A DNA stretch of 64,000 bases, from contig OW051494.1 in NCBI GenBank assembly GCA_932521035.1, forward strand, positions 10,216,001-10,280,000. The letters are read 5' to 3'. The position numbers and the translations under genes were made by a program. This stretch comes from Oscheius dolichura. Lineage: Eukaryota > Nematoda > Chromadorea > Rhabditida > Rhabditidae. The notes below the pieces were generated by a model. It saw nothing but the letters and a program-made list of their open reading frames with translations, did no database searches and had not been told where the DNA came from. Within the stretch, counting starts at the first letter, position 1. The number at the start of each line of letters is the position of its first letter. Shown in pieces: positions 55,758 through 64,000 of the stretch.

Positions 55758-55928
55758 AGTTCCCTTCTCTCCAACTCACCACCTCCCAGTTTCCCATAAT
55801 AAACAGCTAATTAATACACAAAAAAAGACTTCATTTAATATGTTCTACCCGTAGTTTTATAATAATCTGCATATATTTTTCTTCAGTGATAGTTGAGAGT
55901 AGGAGGGGAAGAGGAAGCGCGTCCCTCG
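55758..55928. other. convergent 3' intergenic
   Basis: AATAAA at 55798. Short gap between convergent genes. Confidence 0.6.
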
Positions 55929-58199
55929 TCAGGAAGCTTTCTTCTTGGCTGCTGTTGCTGCCTTCTTTTTAGGTGCCGCTGTTGGTTTCCGTGTCGTCGT
56001 TGTCTTTGGTCCCGGTGTTGTATGGATGAGATGTTTCCGATCTATCGCATAGGTGGCATTGACTTCGAGAATTCCTGAAATTCGATAGGATTATACCGGA
56101 GAAACAGCTTATTTCCAGCTTTTGTCTTTGCTTATTGTCCTCCAAAAGTGGAGAACTTTCCAAAAATGTACTCCAACACCTTCTTTCGAAAGGTCGGAGA
56201 GGTTTACAAACCTCAAGAGTTCAGAATTGAACCGAGGCAAAATTCTGACCCGAAAGTGGCTTTCCGAAGAGCTGCCGAGACTTTACGGGTGCGGGGGATT
56301 CTCGCTTCGGCGCCGCATTTTACTGAATTGCAGTGTATCTCATAGTAATTAATTGATTATTCCATTTTAACATGATCTTTTCTACATTTTTGACATGGGC
56401 CCTTGTAGAGAAGATCGAGATCTATCGTTTGGTATCAAGAATTAGTATTTGATGTGTGGATTTCTCGTAAAAAGGCGAAAAACAGTAAAGAACGCAGCTG
56501 GCACGCTGAGAAAAGCGCCGCCGCACCCGTAGAATCTCGGCAGCCGAGCCAGAGGCGCCTATATAATCAACTTCGACTTTCGTCAGTCTCGTTGATGTTC
56601 GCCTGAACTTGCTGACGCTTCCGTTAGACTTCCGCCTCAAACAACGTGGGGCAGTGGCATGAGAGGAACGGCGAACAGAGACATAGTTACAAATTGCATT
56701 TATTATCTCAGTTGGCCCCTGAGTTTTGTTCTGCTTTGCCGTCTTCCCATTTATTTTCTAGAGTAAGAAAAAGGCTACTTACCATGAACACCAAAGACGC
56801 TCCAAGTCTCCGAGGCGTAATAAGCCATCCGGATCTCTTTATAGCTCTGCTGGCCGAAGGAGACGGCATGATCCGAACAACAGCTGTGATCGCCGTCTTT
56901 TCCCTTCGGGACCAGTGTCTTGATATCCGTATAATGGAAGAGGTGCATATTGTCCTCGTCGACGGGATCCACAATGGGAATTCTCTTCTCCTCGGCACAT
57001 TCGAAGAGCGTCTTCTCGGTGGTCCGTGGCCAGAGGTAGTTGTTACACGAGGTCAAAGCTTTGAGGGCACTGTGAGATATGACTATCCCGGCTTGGAGCG
57101 ACAACCGCGTATTTGAAATGAACGGGAAGAGACGGGAAATCCTGAAAATGGGAATTTGTATTGATAAAGAGAGGAGAAGCTGTTTCTGGCCTTCTAATTC
57201 CTTTAAATGGGCACTACGATCAAAAATTGGGGGTTTTGGCCGTCTAACTGTCTAATGGTGGATTTTCCTGCTGTCTAAAAGCGGCTAGTGGCTGTCTAAC
57301 TGTGTAAATGCCAGCGAATGGAGAACAGCGGAGGCAGATGCTGTTTCTAGCTGCCTAATTGTGGTTCCTGGTCGCCGAACTGTCTAATTGTGGCATTTCC
57401 GGGCGCCACAGGCTACACGGCTGTCTAACTGTGGCTCTAGAACTGACCCGGATTCGATGACCCTGCCCAGCATCAGTTTCTCCTTGAAGTCAAAGTTCAT
57501 CAGGGCTCTTCTCAAGTTGGACACCTTCAAGAAGACCTGCTCATCTAGGACGACAGTCCACATGGCGGGAATAGTCGAAGAATGATTCAGTGAATTAATA
57601 AAATAGTTCCAATAGAAAGCATTTGAACTGGAATCGATGTAAAACACATTTTGATCTGAAAATAGCCATTTTAGGGGAAAAAACAAGTGAATTTACCTAG
57701 AACTTTCTTCTGAATTTCAGAATTTGACGTATAATATATGGTCTGATTGCATTGCTGGCTGTAGGTATCACGGATAGCCATTATAAAGCTGATTGGTTTC
57801 TGGAAATGGCGGGAATTTGAAGAGAATCGGACAAGGACTTACTTTAGCATCATTATGGAGAAAAACTATACACCGGAGAAAGAAAATTGACCCGTCTGGA
57901 TACTCTGAAAAGGAAATATTCTATTTTTGTATCCAAAAATAGTCTTACCGTATTCATCGAGATGAAGTTTCCTAACATATGAATGCCTATGGATGTCTTG
58001 ACCCTCTAGAGCGGTTTGTTCTTGGTAGAACCTTCCCAGTAGAACACCAATAAGAACACCCGCCGCTATTGGGAGGACAACTTCTCTAAAATATAAAATT
58101 CAGATTTTAAAATAGAATAAGAGTACTCTACCTGATGAAGCCTTTTCGTAATGCCCGACCACTTCCGCCCAGTAGACGATAACGATTCCGTAAAGTCAT
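55929..58199 (-). CDS. core-1 beta-1,3-galactosyltransferase-like protein (GT31, C1GALT1/COSMC-like)
   Basis: Seven exons on the minus strand: 58199-58132, 58085-57949, 57904-57843, 57799-57697, 57655-57448, 57141-56783, 56074-55929, giving 360 residues, close to C1GALT1. Topology is type II: a short basic cytosolic end, a TM around residues 25-43 (VVLPIAAGVLIGVLLG), then the Golgi lumenal domain. WTVVLDEQVFLKVSNLR aligns with the family's DDDTYVxxxNLR segment, so DDD becomes DEQ. Later QAGIVISHSALKAL aligns with GAGYVLSxEAL, and GDHSCCSDHAVSF with the conserved CCSD-AVSF. The tail is Thr/Lys/Ala-rich. It is probably a mucin-type O-glycosylation enzyme or a COSMC-like non-catalytic partner. 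Confidence 0.85.
56266..56545. mobile_element. MITE-like ends, copy 4 (reverse-facing pair)
   Basis: GCTGCCGAGACTTTACGGG at 56269 and CCGCACCCGTAGAATCTC at 56514 form an inverted pair in the last intron of the GT31 gene. Their orientation is opposite to the other copies, so this may be two separate solo elements. Confidence 0.5.
57240..57435 (-). repeat. cluster of GCCACAG-element copies
   Basis: A full copy at 57405-57435 starts 12 nt after the 5' splice site (57447, minus) of GT31 intron 5, in the sense orientation. Degenerate CTGTCTAA-type halves follow at about 57240-57400. Confidence 0.85.
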
Positions 58200-58470
58200 T
58201 CCATTTGTATAGAAGACGGGGAGCTCTGAAAATGACGGTATTACCGTATTTTAAGCCCAATTTGGACCAATTTATAGAAATGAGGAATATATAATTGTTC
58301 AAATTGAGACGGAAGAGTGTAATATTCATCAACAAGCAGGTGAAAATGAGGTGTGGCGTGAAAATTTATGCCAAATCGAGATTCGGCTGACTTTTTCCCC
58401 ATTGACATCCGTACGACTTTGGCAGGAGAAAAGTAGAAAGGTAGAAACTATTTGATAACAAGGAAATTAA

Positions 58471-58536
58471 CTGCCGAGGATGTATGGGTGCGGAATAGTT
58501 GAGGTGCCACAGACTACACGGCTGTCTAACTGTGGC
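58471..58536. repeat. solo MITE end and full GCCACAG element
   Basis: CTGCCGAGGATGTATGGGTG at 58471 is a single MITE terminus. A 31-bp element (one substitution, GACTAC) lies at 58506-58536, upstream of the GT31 gene. Confidence 0.75.
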
Positions 58537-60110
58537 GGTTTCTTTCCTGAGCTGTGTAACGGGTATTGCTCAAAAATTCGCTGAAAATAAAGCAAAAGTG
58601 ACTAATAACAAGGAAAAGACGAGAAAAGAACCGGCAATGGATAGAAAAATGTGGCAAAAAGTCAGCTAACTGGTCGAAAACAGACAAATTTTCGCTTCTT
58701 GTCGAAGTGACGTCAACAGTCAACAATAGTTCGGGAAACTTTGCGAATAAAGGATTCTTGCAAGCGATTCAGAAGGTTTCTGGTCGGTGGAACTCTTACA
58801 ACATGAGATAAGCGATCAACTGAGGGATCAAAAGATGGAGCACTGTCAGCGACACCTATAGACAGACTGCGTGATAAGGACTAATTTTTATTGGTCAACT
58901 GGGAGAAGAGAGAGAGACAGTTGAAAAGGGAGAGAGAGAAGGGGATTGAGGCGCGGTTTACCTAGACTAATTAGAGTTTGCTAGCAGGGGAGAGACACAA
59001 TTACCTCTGGAGCGCCTGACAGCCAAAAATCTGGGCACGAGACTCCATTTTTGAAGTTTCTGTCAAAAATCAAAAAATCAACCCTACGTTTAGGGTGAAG
59101 AAAGGAGATCATTGCGGTGCTGTACAGTGACTGATTATCAGGCGATCATTGCGAGCTCTGCCATATTCCCAAGGAATTTTGGATATGGGAAAGGTTCTAC
59201 GGCGGTCTAACTGTGGTGGGAAAAAATTCATCAAATTAGTGGTAGAAAGCTGAGAAAAAGTGGGATTCTTGATTGGTTGTTCCAAGGGCAACAACAAGTG
59301 AAAAGACATCAAGACCGGGCGACTATTCCTGAGAGGCACTCGACAATCTTCCCCTGGAAGTGCGTCATCCAATGACTTCATTGAACTAGATCCCTGACCT
59401 TGGTATTTTCTGTCCTTTTCCATTTAAAAATTAAAGGAATCGGGGCTATAAACCGGGCTGGGTGGAGGACGAAAAAGCGAATCTAGAGGACTGTTAGCCT
59501 AGTGAAATAGAATAGGCGAGGTCAAATCTCCACCGGGGAGACGGCGGTTAAACGGAGAGACACAGGACAAGAGAATGGTGGAGGATTCGAAAAGGGAAAC
59601 CGGTTCATCATAAATAGAAAGGTGAATTGGGCTAGGAAATGGCGAGGAAAGAGGAGATCCTCGTTGTATTTCCGGTCAATTTGGACAAAACAAAGAATTC
59701 AAAGGGTTCAAATCGCTAAAATAACGTGGGCAGTAAACGCGATAAGGAAAAAATTACTATGTTCGACGGGTGAAAATCTGCCGGGGCTGTCTATAATGCG
59801 GAGATAACAATACGCGGGCACACGCTGCGCTAGGCTGTGTGGTAAACCGGGGGAGAAAATAGGTAAAAAGAACGGGAGATATCGAGTCCTGGTTGGCGGT
59901 GATAGGGAACAAAAGACGGGCAAAACTCCATGGTTTCAAACTGGAAAGCCTTTCTCCAGCGTCAGGAAGAGCCTTGGCTTATCGAGAAAAAAAAATGGCC
60001 CGGGAAGGTTCCTTGAATCCATTGGACCGGAGGCGAAGACCACAAAAAGCTGGGAACTGCTCTCTAGGTCCAGAAGATCACTGAGAAGAAATGAAACTAT
60101 TTTGAAGGAA

Positions 60111-60140
60111 CCACAGTTAGACAGCTGTGTAGCCTGTGGC
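60111..60140 (+). repeat. GCCACAG element, near-full copy
   Basis: CCACAGTTAGACAGCTGTG through CTGTGGC, intergenic. Confidence 0.85.
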
Positions 60141-61015
60141 TCAATTCGGTGATTAGCCCTTTTTTTCAGAAAAACAAGGAAGTAACCAGGATAAAAGAAA
60201 TGGTGAGGGGGGCTCTGTTGTAAATTTCCCCTGCCACGTTCTGGGTTTGTTCCTTTTAATGGATTACAAATTGTGGGAATTCTTTAAATTCTCTTTGATT
60301 AAGAAATAGACAAGAAAAGTCCACCTGGATCATCTGACGCTCTCTCCACTGTTCAAAAAGTAGCCATAGAAAGACATTTGTCGCCGGATCCCTCTCACCC
60401 CCGCCTTCATGACCGGACCCGGGTTCGAATTGTCTCCTCGTTCCCGCCAAGAACAGTAGGCATAAAAACAGAATAAGAATGGAACAAGAGAATCAGAGAC
60501 AAGAAGAAAAAGGTGTGAATACAAAGGAACACAGATCTATAGATCGATGGTGGCCGGGCTCTCTCTCTCGTTCTCTTGTGTGTGAGAGAGGAGAGGGTAT
60601 CTCGCTGGACTCCGCAGGGCAAATACAGACCTTTCTCGGCTGTCGCTCACCTACGGTTCTTATCGTTTTGGCTAGGTAAACACAAGGAGGAGAGCGTCTT
60701 GTTTTTCACGGGATTAAAAACCATAATTTGTCGTCGGAAGACCGCAAATTGCTTGCAGCAGCAGAACGAGAGGAGACGGCTACTAGTAAAGAGTCCCCTC
60801 TCTCGGGACAAAACTAGACAATTGCGATCCTTAATTTATGGTCACACTTTTGACATACCATACCGGTTTCCTGTTCCTCTTTCCCATGGCTTCCCTTCCT
60901 ATTCATCTCCTTTCTGTAGAAAATATAAAGGATCCCTTTCAATGAAAGCCAGAACAGAAATTAGACCGGTATCGCTTACACAATTGGAGAAGAATTTCGG
61001 GACTCTGTTCAGTTG

Positions 61016-61123
61016 AGCGAAACAAGGCTATTTTGAAGGTTATAGGGGTGTGGGAATGAAGGCCACAGTTAGACAGCCGTGTAATTTGTGGCGCCACAGT
61101 TAGACAGCCGTGTAGCCTGTGGC
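61016..61123 (+). repeat. GCCACAG element tandem pair with shared flank
   Basis: Two head-to-tail 31-bp units (61062-61092, 61093-61123) joined at GGCGCC. The preceding 46 bp (GCGAAACAAGGC... GTGTGGGAATG) recur before the pair at 62322, so a ~110-bp unit is repeated. Confidence 0.85.
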
Positions 61124-61252
61124 TCTTCAACGACACATTTAGACAGTCGTAAAACTTTCTCGGTATCCAATAGAATGTTCATTGTAGACTGAAACGTCTA
61201 GAGATCATGAGAATACAGGGAGAAGACTCCATCGACTTGGAATGCCTCTCAT

Positions 61253-61341
61253 CCGCACCCGTATAACCTCGGCAGCGGCAAAAATAATCAGCTGTGGAGA
61301 ACTTGACCGGTGAAAAATGTTGCCGAGGCGGTACGGGTGCG
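61253..61341. mobile_element. palindromic MITE-like element, copy 5
   Basis: Ends CGCACCCGTATAACCTCGG and its inverse TGCCGAGGCGGTACGGGTGC enclose ~50 bp. Confidence 0.75.
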
Positions 61342-61505
61342 AATTCCCAGAATTGCAGTCAATGAAGTCACAGGGAAATAACATACAAGGGGGCAGGGGA
61401 CAATATTCCTGAATGGCTTCTAAATGACGGGGTAAATATGACTATAATATGACTGAATATGTGGAATTATGGTACAAATCTTGTGACAGAAGTCAGGAGA
61501 AATAG

Positions 61506-62491
61506 TCAACGGAATAATCTTGAATCCATGACCATTGGCTGATAGGTAAGGAGCCGTTTGAAGGCGGTAATGTCAACTGTTTGAAGGTCAGTTGGCAGAT
61601 CCTGAAAATGGGAAGATTACCATGCCACAGTTAGACAGCTGACAAGGAATTGTGTGAAATAACAAAGATCAGTGAGCGCTTTCATTCCTAGCGGTTCCTT
61701 TCGGCTATTTTTTCCTATCCGCGCGTCAAGGTTGCCTCTGTGCACCGGCTAGTACCAGCCGGCAGCCAGCTGACTTTTCCCCTAACTTACATCAATGGAT
61801 GGAGGTCGTCGAATACCTTCCTCATCTTCCATAGCATCCGTTACGGCATTTGATACACTCTAAACGAGAGTTTTCTCAGTGGAATAGGCAAAATTCTACC
61901 TTTAGTAGGTTAGGAGCTTGAATCAAATAGGGGGTCAGATGTTTGACCTTGTCAAAGACGTCATTCTTTGAGGGAGTGGGCGAGGAAGGAACTGATGGTA
62001 GGGAAGTACTGTGGGTACTGCTAAAAGTTTTTATTTTCCCCAAAAAATGGCAACAAACCTGCTAGGAGATGGCAGGCACTGATCAGAGGAAGAAGAAGAT
62101 GAGGAACAGGAAGAGGAAGTGCTGTTCTGCCGGGGGAGGTGGTACAATTTTGGCGGGCAATACGGGTCATACTGAAAGAGAAACTTCACGTTCTGGTCAT
62201 AAAACAAGTGGAAAGACCACAAACTATCCCCCGTATCATTCACAACAACGAAATTTCAGTTCTGTATTCCCGGTTTAGCGAAACAAGGCGATTTTGAAGG
62301 TTACGGGAGTGTGGGAATGGAAGCCACAGTTAGACAGCCGTGTAGTCTGTGGCGCTCCAACTAGACAGTGGAGTAGCCTGCGGATCTTGCAAAACGGTTG
62401 GGAGCGCTCTTTTATGAGGAAATAAGGGACCAGAACTCACCTGAAGGCCTAAAATTAGCCGGGTTCGACTCTTGACGTCGCGCTTGAACAT
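61506..62491 (-). CDS. small Ser-rich protein of unknown function
   Basis: Five exons on the minus strand in phase: 62491-62441, 62171-62059, 62020-61900, 61859-61791, 61601-61506, giving 149 residues. The N-terminus is basic (MFKRDVKSRTRLILGLQ), followed by YDPYCPPKLYHLPRQNST, a Ser-rich block, then DKVKHLTPYLIQAPNLLK and EDEEGIRRPPSIDDLPTDL, ending MDSRLFR. ATG 62491 follows a CACTTTTCAG acceptor by 11 nt, suggesting trans-splicing. An upstream in-frame extension exists but lacks a good ATG. No family is recognised. Confidence 0.65.
62274..62384 (+). repeat. GCCACAG element tandem pair with shared flank (second copy)
   Basis: Same arrangement as 61016-61123: GCGAAACAAGGC flank, a 31-bp unit at 62322-62352, then a degenerate second unit. 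It lies in intron 1 of the Ser-rich gene, antisense to it. Confidence 0.8.
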
Positions 62492-63067
62492 GATCTGGTC
62501 CGACTGAAAAGTGACAGTGTGCCAATGCCGCCCCCTTATGCCCCCTAGAGCCTTGTCGAATCTCGGCGCTGTGCCAGGCAGCGACAGTCCTTTCTCTCGA
62601 CTTCTCTCGCCGGGGTTCTCTCTCGTTTCGAAAACCTGCCTGCCATCTCTCACCTGGTGACCCTATCTCGTCGGTTCTAGGTTCCTTTTAACCGGGCATG
62701 CTATTTCATTTTTTTCCGCGCCTATCTCCCGGCTGGGATCAAGGTAACTTTTTCGGGGAAATGCGCAATTGTTTTATGATCCATCATATTTGCTGCGCAC
62801 ATGTGAATTTGAAAGGGCAAGATTAATTTCACGTAGAGGCTGCAAGGTTACATTGGGGGAAATGGGCAATATTGGTATTTGACAAGGGCGGAAGGACAAA
62901 TCTGGAGGAACAAAATGGCAAATGGCCTTTTGCAGAGTGCAGGGCCGTCATAATCTGCAGATTCGACCCAAAAATAGAGATACAGGCCTTTTTCTCCAAA
63001 TTTGGTAGAAGATGTCCTAAAGGATACGGTATTGTGTTAGAGTAATTCCTAAAAAAGCAAAAAGAGT
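62492..63067. other. 5' flank of the Ser-rich gene
   Basis: No supported coding exon. Possible untranslated first exon and promoter. Confidence 0.4.
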
Positions 63068-63138
63068 TGCATCGGCCGGGAATCGAACCCGGGCCGCCCG
63101 CGTGGCAGGCGAGCATTCTACCACTGAACCACCGATGC
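63068..63138 (-). tRNA. tRNA-Gly (GCC), copy 3
   Basis: Identical to the copies at 53082 and 53351, with the same TTTTTGCTTTTTT trailer but different outer flanks. Confidence 0.97.
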
Positions 63139-63303
63139 TTATGAGTTGGACCAGCTTGGCTTTGTCTAGCTGTGACCAAATCATTAATCCGTGGACCGGT
63201 TTGCTGTCCTACTTCCGATTCTCTGATCGAAAACATCTTTGGTATGCTTTATTTTATAGTTTTAGACGTCAAAATGTGAGAAAAGGGGTCCCAATTATTA
63301 GTT

Positions 63304-63504
63304 CTAGTACTTTTCTCCATAATAACAATGAATTTCGTCAATTTCTTCCACCATTGTCAATTCGTCTTGATCTGAAGGCAAGTAGATCTCTTCGTCATCT
63401 TCCATTATCATTCCATCAATACAGAATAAACATCGAAAAGCACAATAAAAGATGGTAATTATGAATAGAAGCACCAGAACGACAACCAGCGAATTATTAT
63501 CCAT
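63304..63504 (-). CDS. 66-residue single-pass membrane microprotein
   Basis: Single-exon frame from ATG 63504. MDNNSLVVVLVLLFIITIFY is a transmembrane segment, followed by a Cys pair (CAFRCLFC) at the cytosolic face, possibly palmitoylated, and a strongly acidic tail (EDDEEIYLPSDQDELTMVEE) ending GEKY. An in-frame upstream start (from 63594) would add 30 residues without obvious function. No family is recognised. Coding status is inferred from the clean TM-plus-acidic-tail architecture. Confidence 0.5.
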   Translation of the reverse strand: MDNNSLVVVLVLLFIITIFYCAFRCLFCIDGMIMEDDEEIYLPSDQDELTMVEEIDEIHCYYGEKY

Positions 63505-64000
63505 AAATGATGGATTCGGGAAGCTGGCTCGATCCAAGTGAGGAAACATAAACATATGCAGTTTCCTAGATTGTAAAAATATATAAAATATCATAAATAA
63601 TGAATTTTATAAGGAACGAAGAGAAAAAAGGATTTTAGCTGGCATTTGTGAAATTTCAATTCAATTGTTCTGAAAGCTCGGGGTTTCATGTTTTTCGTTA
63701 TTTTCTCTACTTTTTCTTACTTTTAATTTGTTTTAAATGATCTGAATAATATATACAAGATGTCTATAAGCTAAAAATATAGAAATAAACACAAAAAACA
63801 TCATACATTCACTATTCTCGTTAAATTAGTGAAAATGGCTAATCTCCATATTTTTATGCTTTTTCTTGCTCAAGTTTCTTTATTTTAGATTTAGAAAGCT
63901 TTAGAGAAATATATTCTAGCTATTAATAACAATAAAATAGAAAAAAACCCGGAACAAATGCTCAAATTCTTCAAAAATGGTTACCATAAGGATGAAAGAC
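63505..64000. other. AT-rich end of window
   Basis: Very AT-rich sequence with no supported feature. Confidence 0.6.

Larger units (their letters stand above)
58537..61505. other. long intergenic region with repeats; one doubtful frame
   Basis: A minus-strand frame from ATG 59423 (starting MEKDRKYQGQGSSSMKSLDD, 104 residues) looks partly protein-like, but its end contains a GCCACAG-type half-element and no downstream exon was found. The rest is purine-rich sequence with no supported gene. Element copies are listed separately. Confidence 0.4.

Noticed and set aside
56646..57116. 156-codon plus-strand frame
   Set aside because: It is antisense to the large GT31 exon 56783-57141, whose minus-strand frame is conserved and spliced in phase.

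Overview
This is nuclear DNA from a nematode. Short introns (often 40-60 bp) end in TTTTCAG-type acceptors, acceptors sit just upstream of several start codons (probable trans-splice sites), and the gene families are typical of nematodes: a Sre-like 7TM chemoreceptor, an irld-type receptor L-domain protein, NRDE-2, and tRNA genes nested antisense in introns. The dispersed repeats, and a base composition less AT-rich than I would expect for Caenorhabditis elegans, argue against C. elegans itself. I cannot name the genus. All gene models were built by hand from splice signals and reading-frame phase.

Layout. 1-831 (-): 5' part of a secreted Ser/Gly/Pro-rich repeat protein. 2736-4775 (+): secreted TSP1-type protein with tRNA-Asp and tRNA-His in its introns. 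6521-9087 (+): small Jupiter/HN1-like protein with tRNA-Gln in intron 1. 9916-11866 (+): basic protein with a possible ubiquitin-like C-terminal domain. 12374-13746 (-): C2H2 zinc-finger protein. About 14070-14935 (-): a partly resolved gene. 14990-16077 (+): unknown protein. 16515-17936 (-): type I membrane protein.

20067-23764 is a near-perfect inverted duplication of PRPP synthetase. 25821-40731 is a nested set of inverted and direct segmental duplications. It carries two copies of a Lys-rich CaaX protein, three copies of a defensin-like Cys-rich peptide, a 7TM receptor (29157-31956), and an irld-type receptor (32424-33966) plus its 5'-truncated copy.

Further right: a Sre-like receptor (44075-45750, +); NRDE-2 (46152-52489, +, 26 exons); tandem tRNA-Gly genes (about 53.1-53.4 kb); a pepsin-like protease that has lost its second catalytic Asp (53783-55757, +); a core-1 galactosyltransferase-like GT31 protein with an altered DxD motif (55929-58199, -); a Ser-rich protein (61506-62491, -); a third tRNA-Gly; and a 66-residue membrane microprotein (63304-63504, -).

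Three non-coding layers stand out. (1) A roughly 31-bp element, starting GCCACAG and ending CTGTGGC, occurs more than 25 times whole or in part. In six introns of five different genes its half-unit begins 8-13 nt after the 5' splice site in the sense orientation, and in the Sre-like gene a 3' splice site appears to lie inside a copy. (2) A palindromic MITE-like family has ends built on CACCCGTA and CTCGGCAG. (3) All seven tRNA or tRNA-like genes lie on the minus strand and share the same trailer motif, TTTTGCTTT. The segmental duplications are so similar that both recent rearrangement and assembly artefact must be considered.
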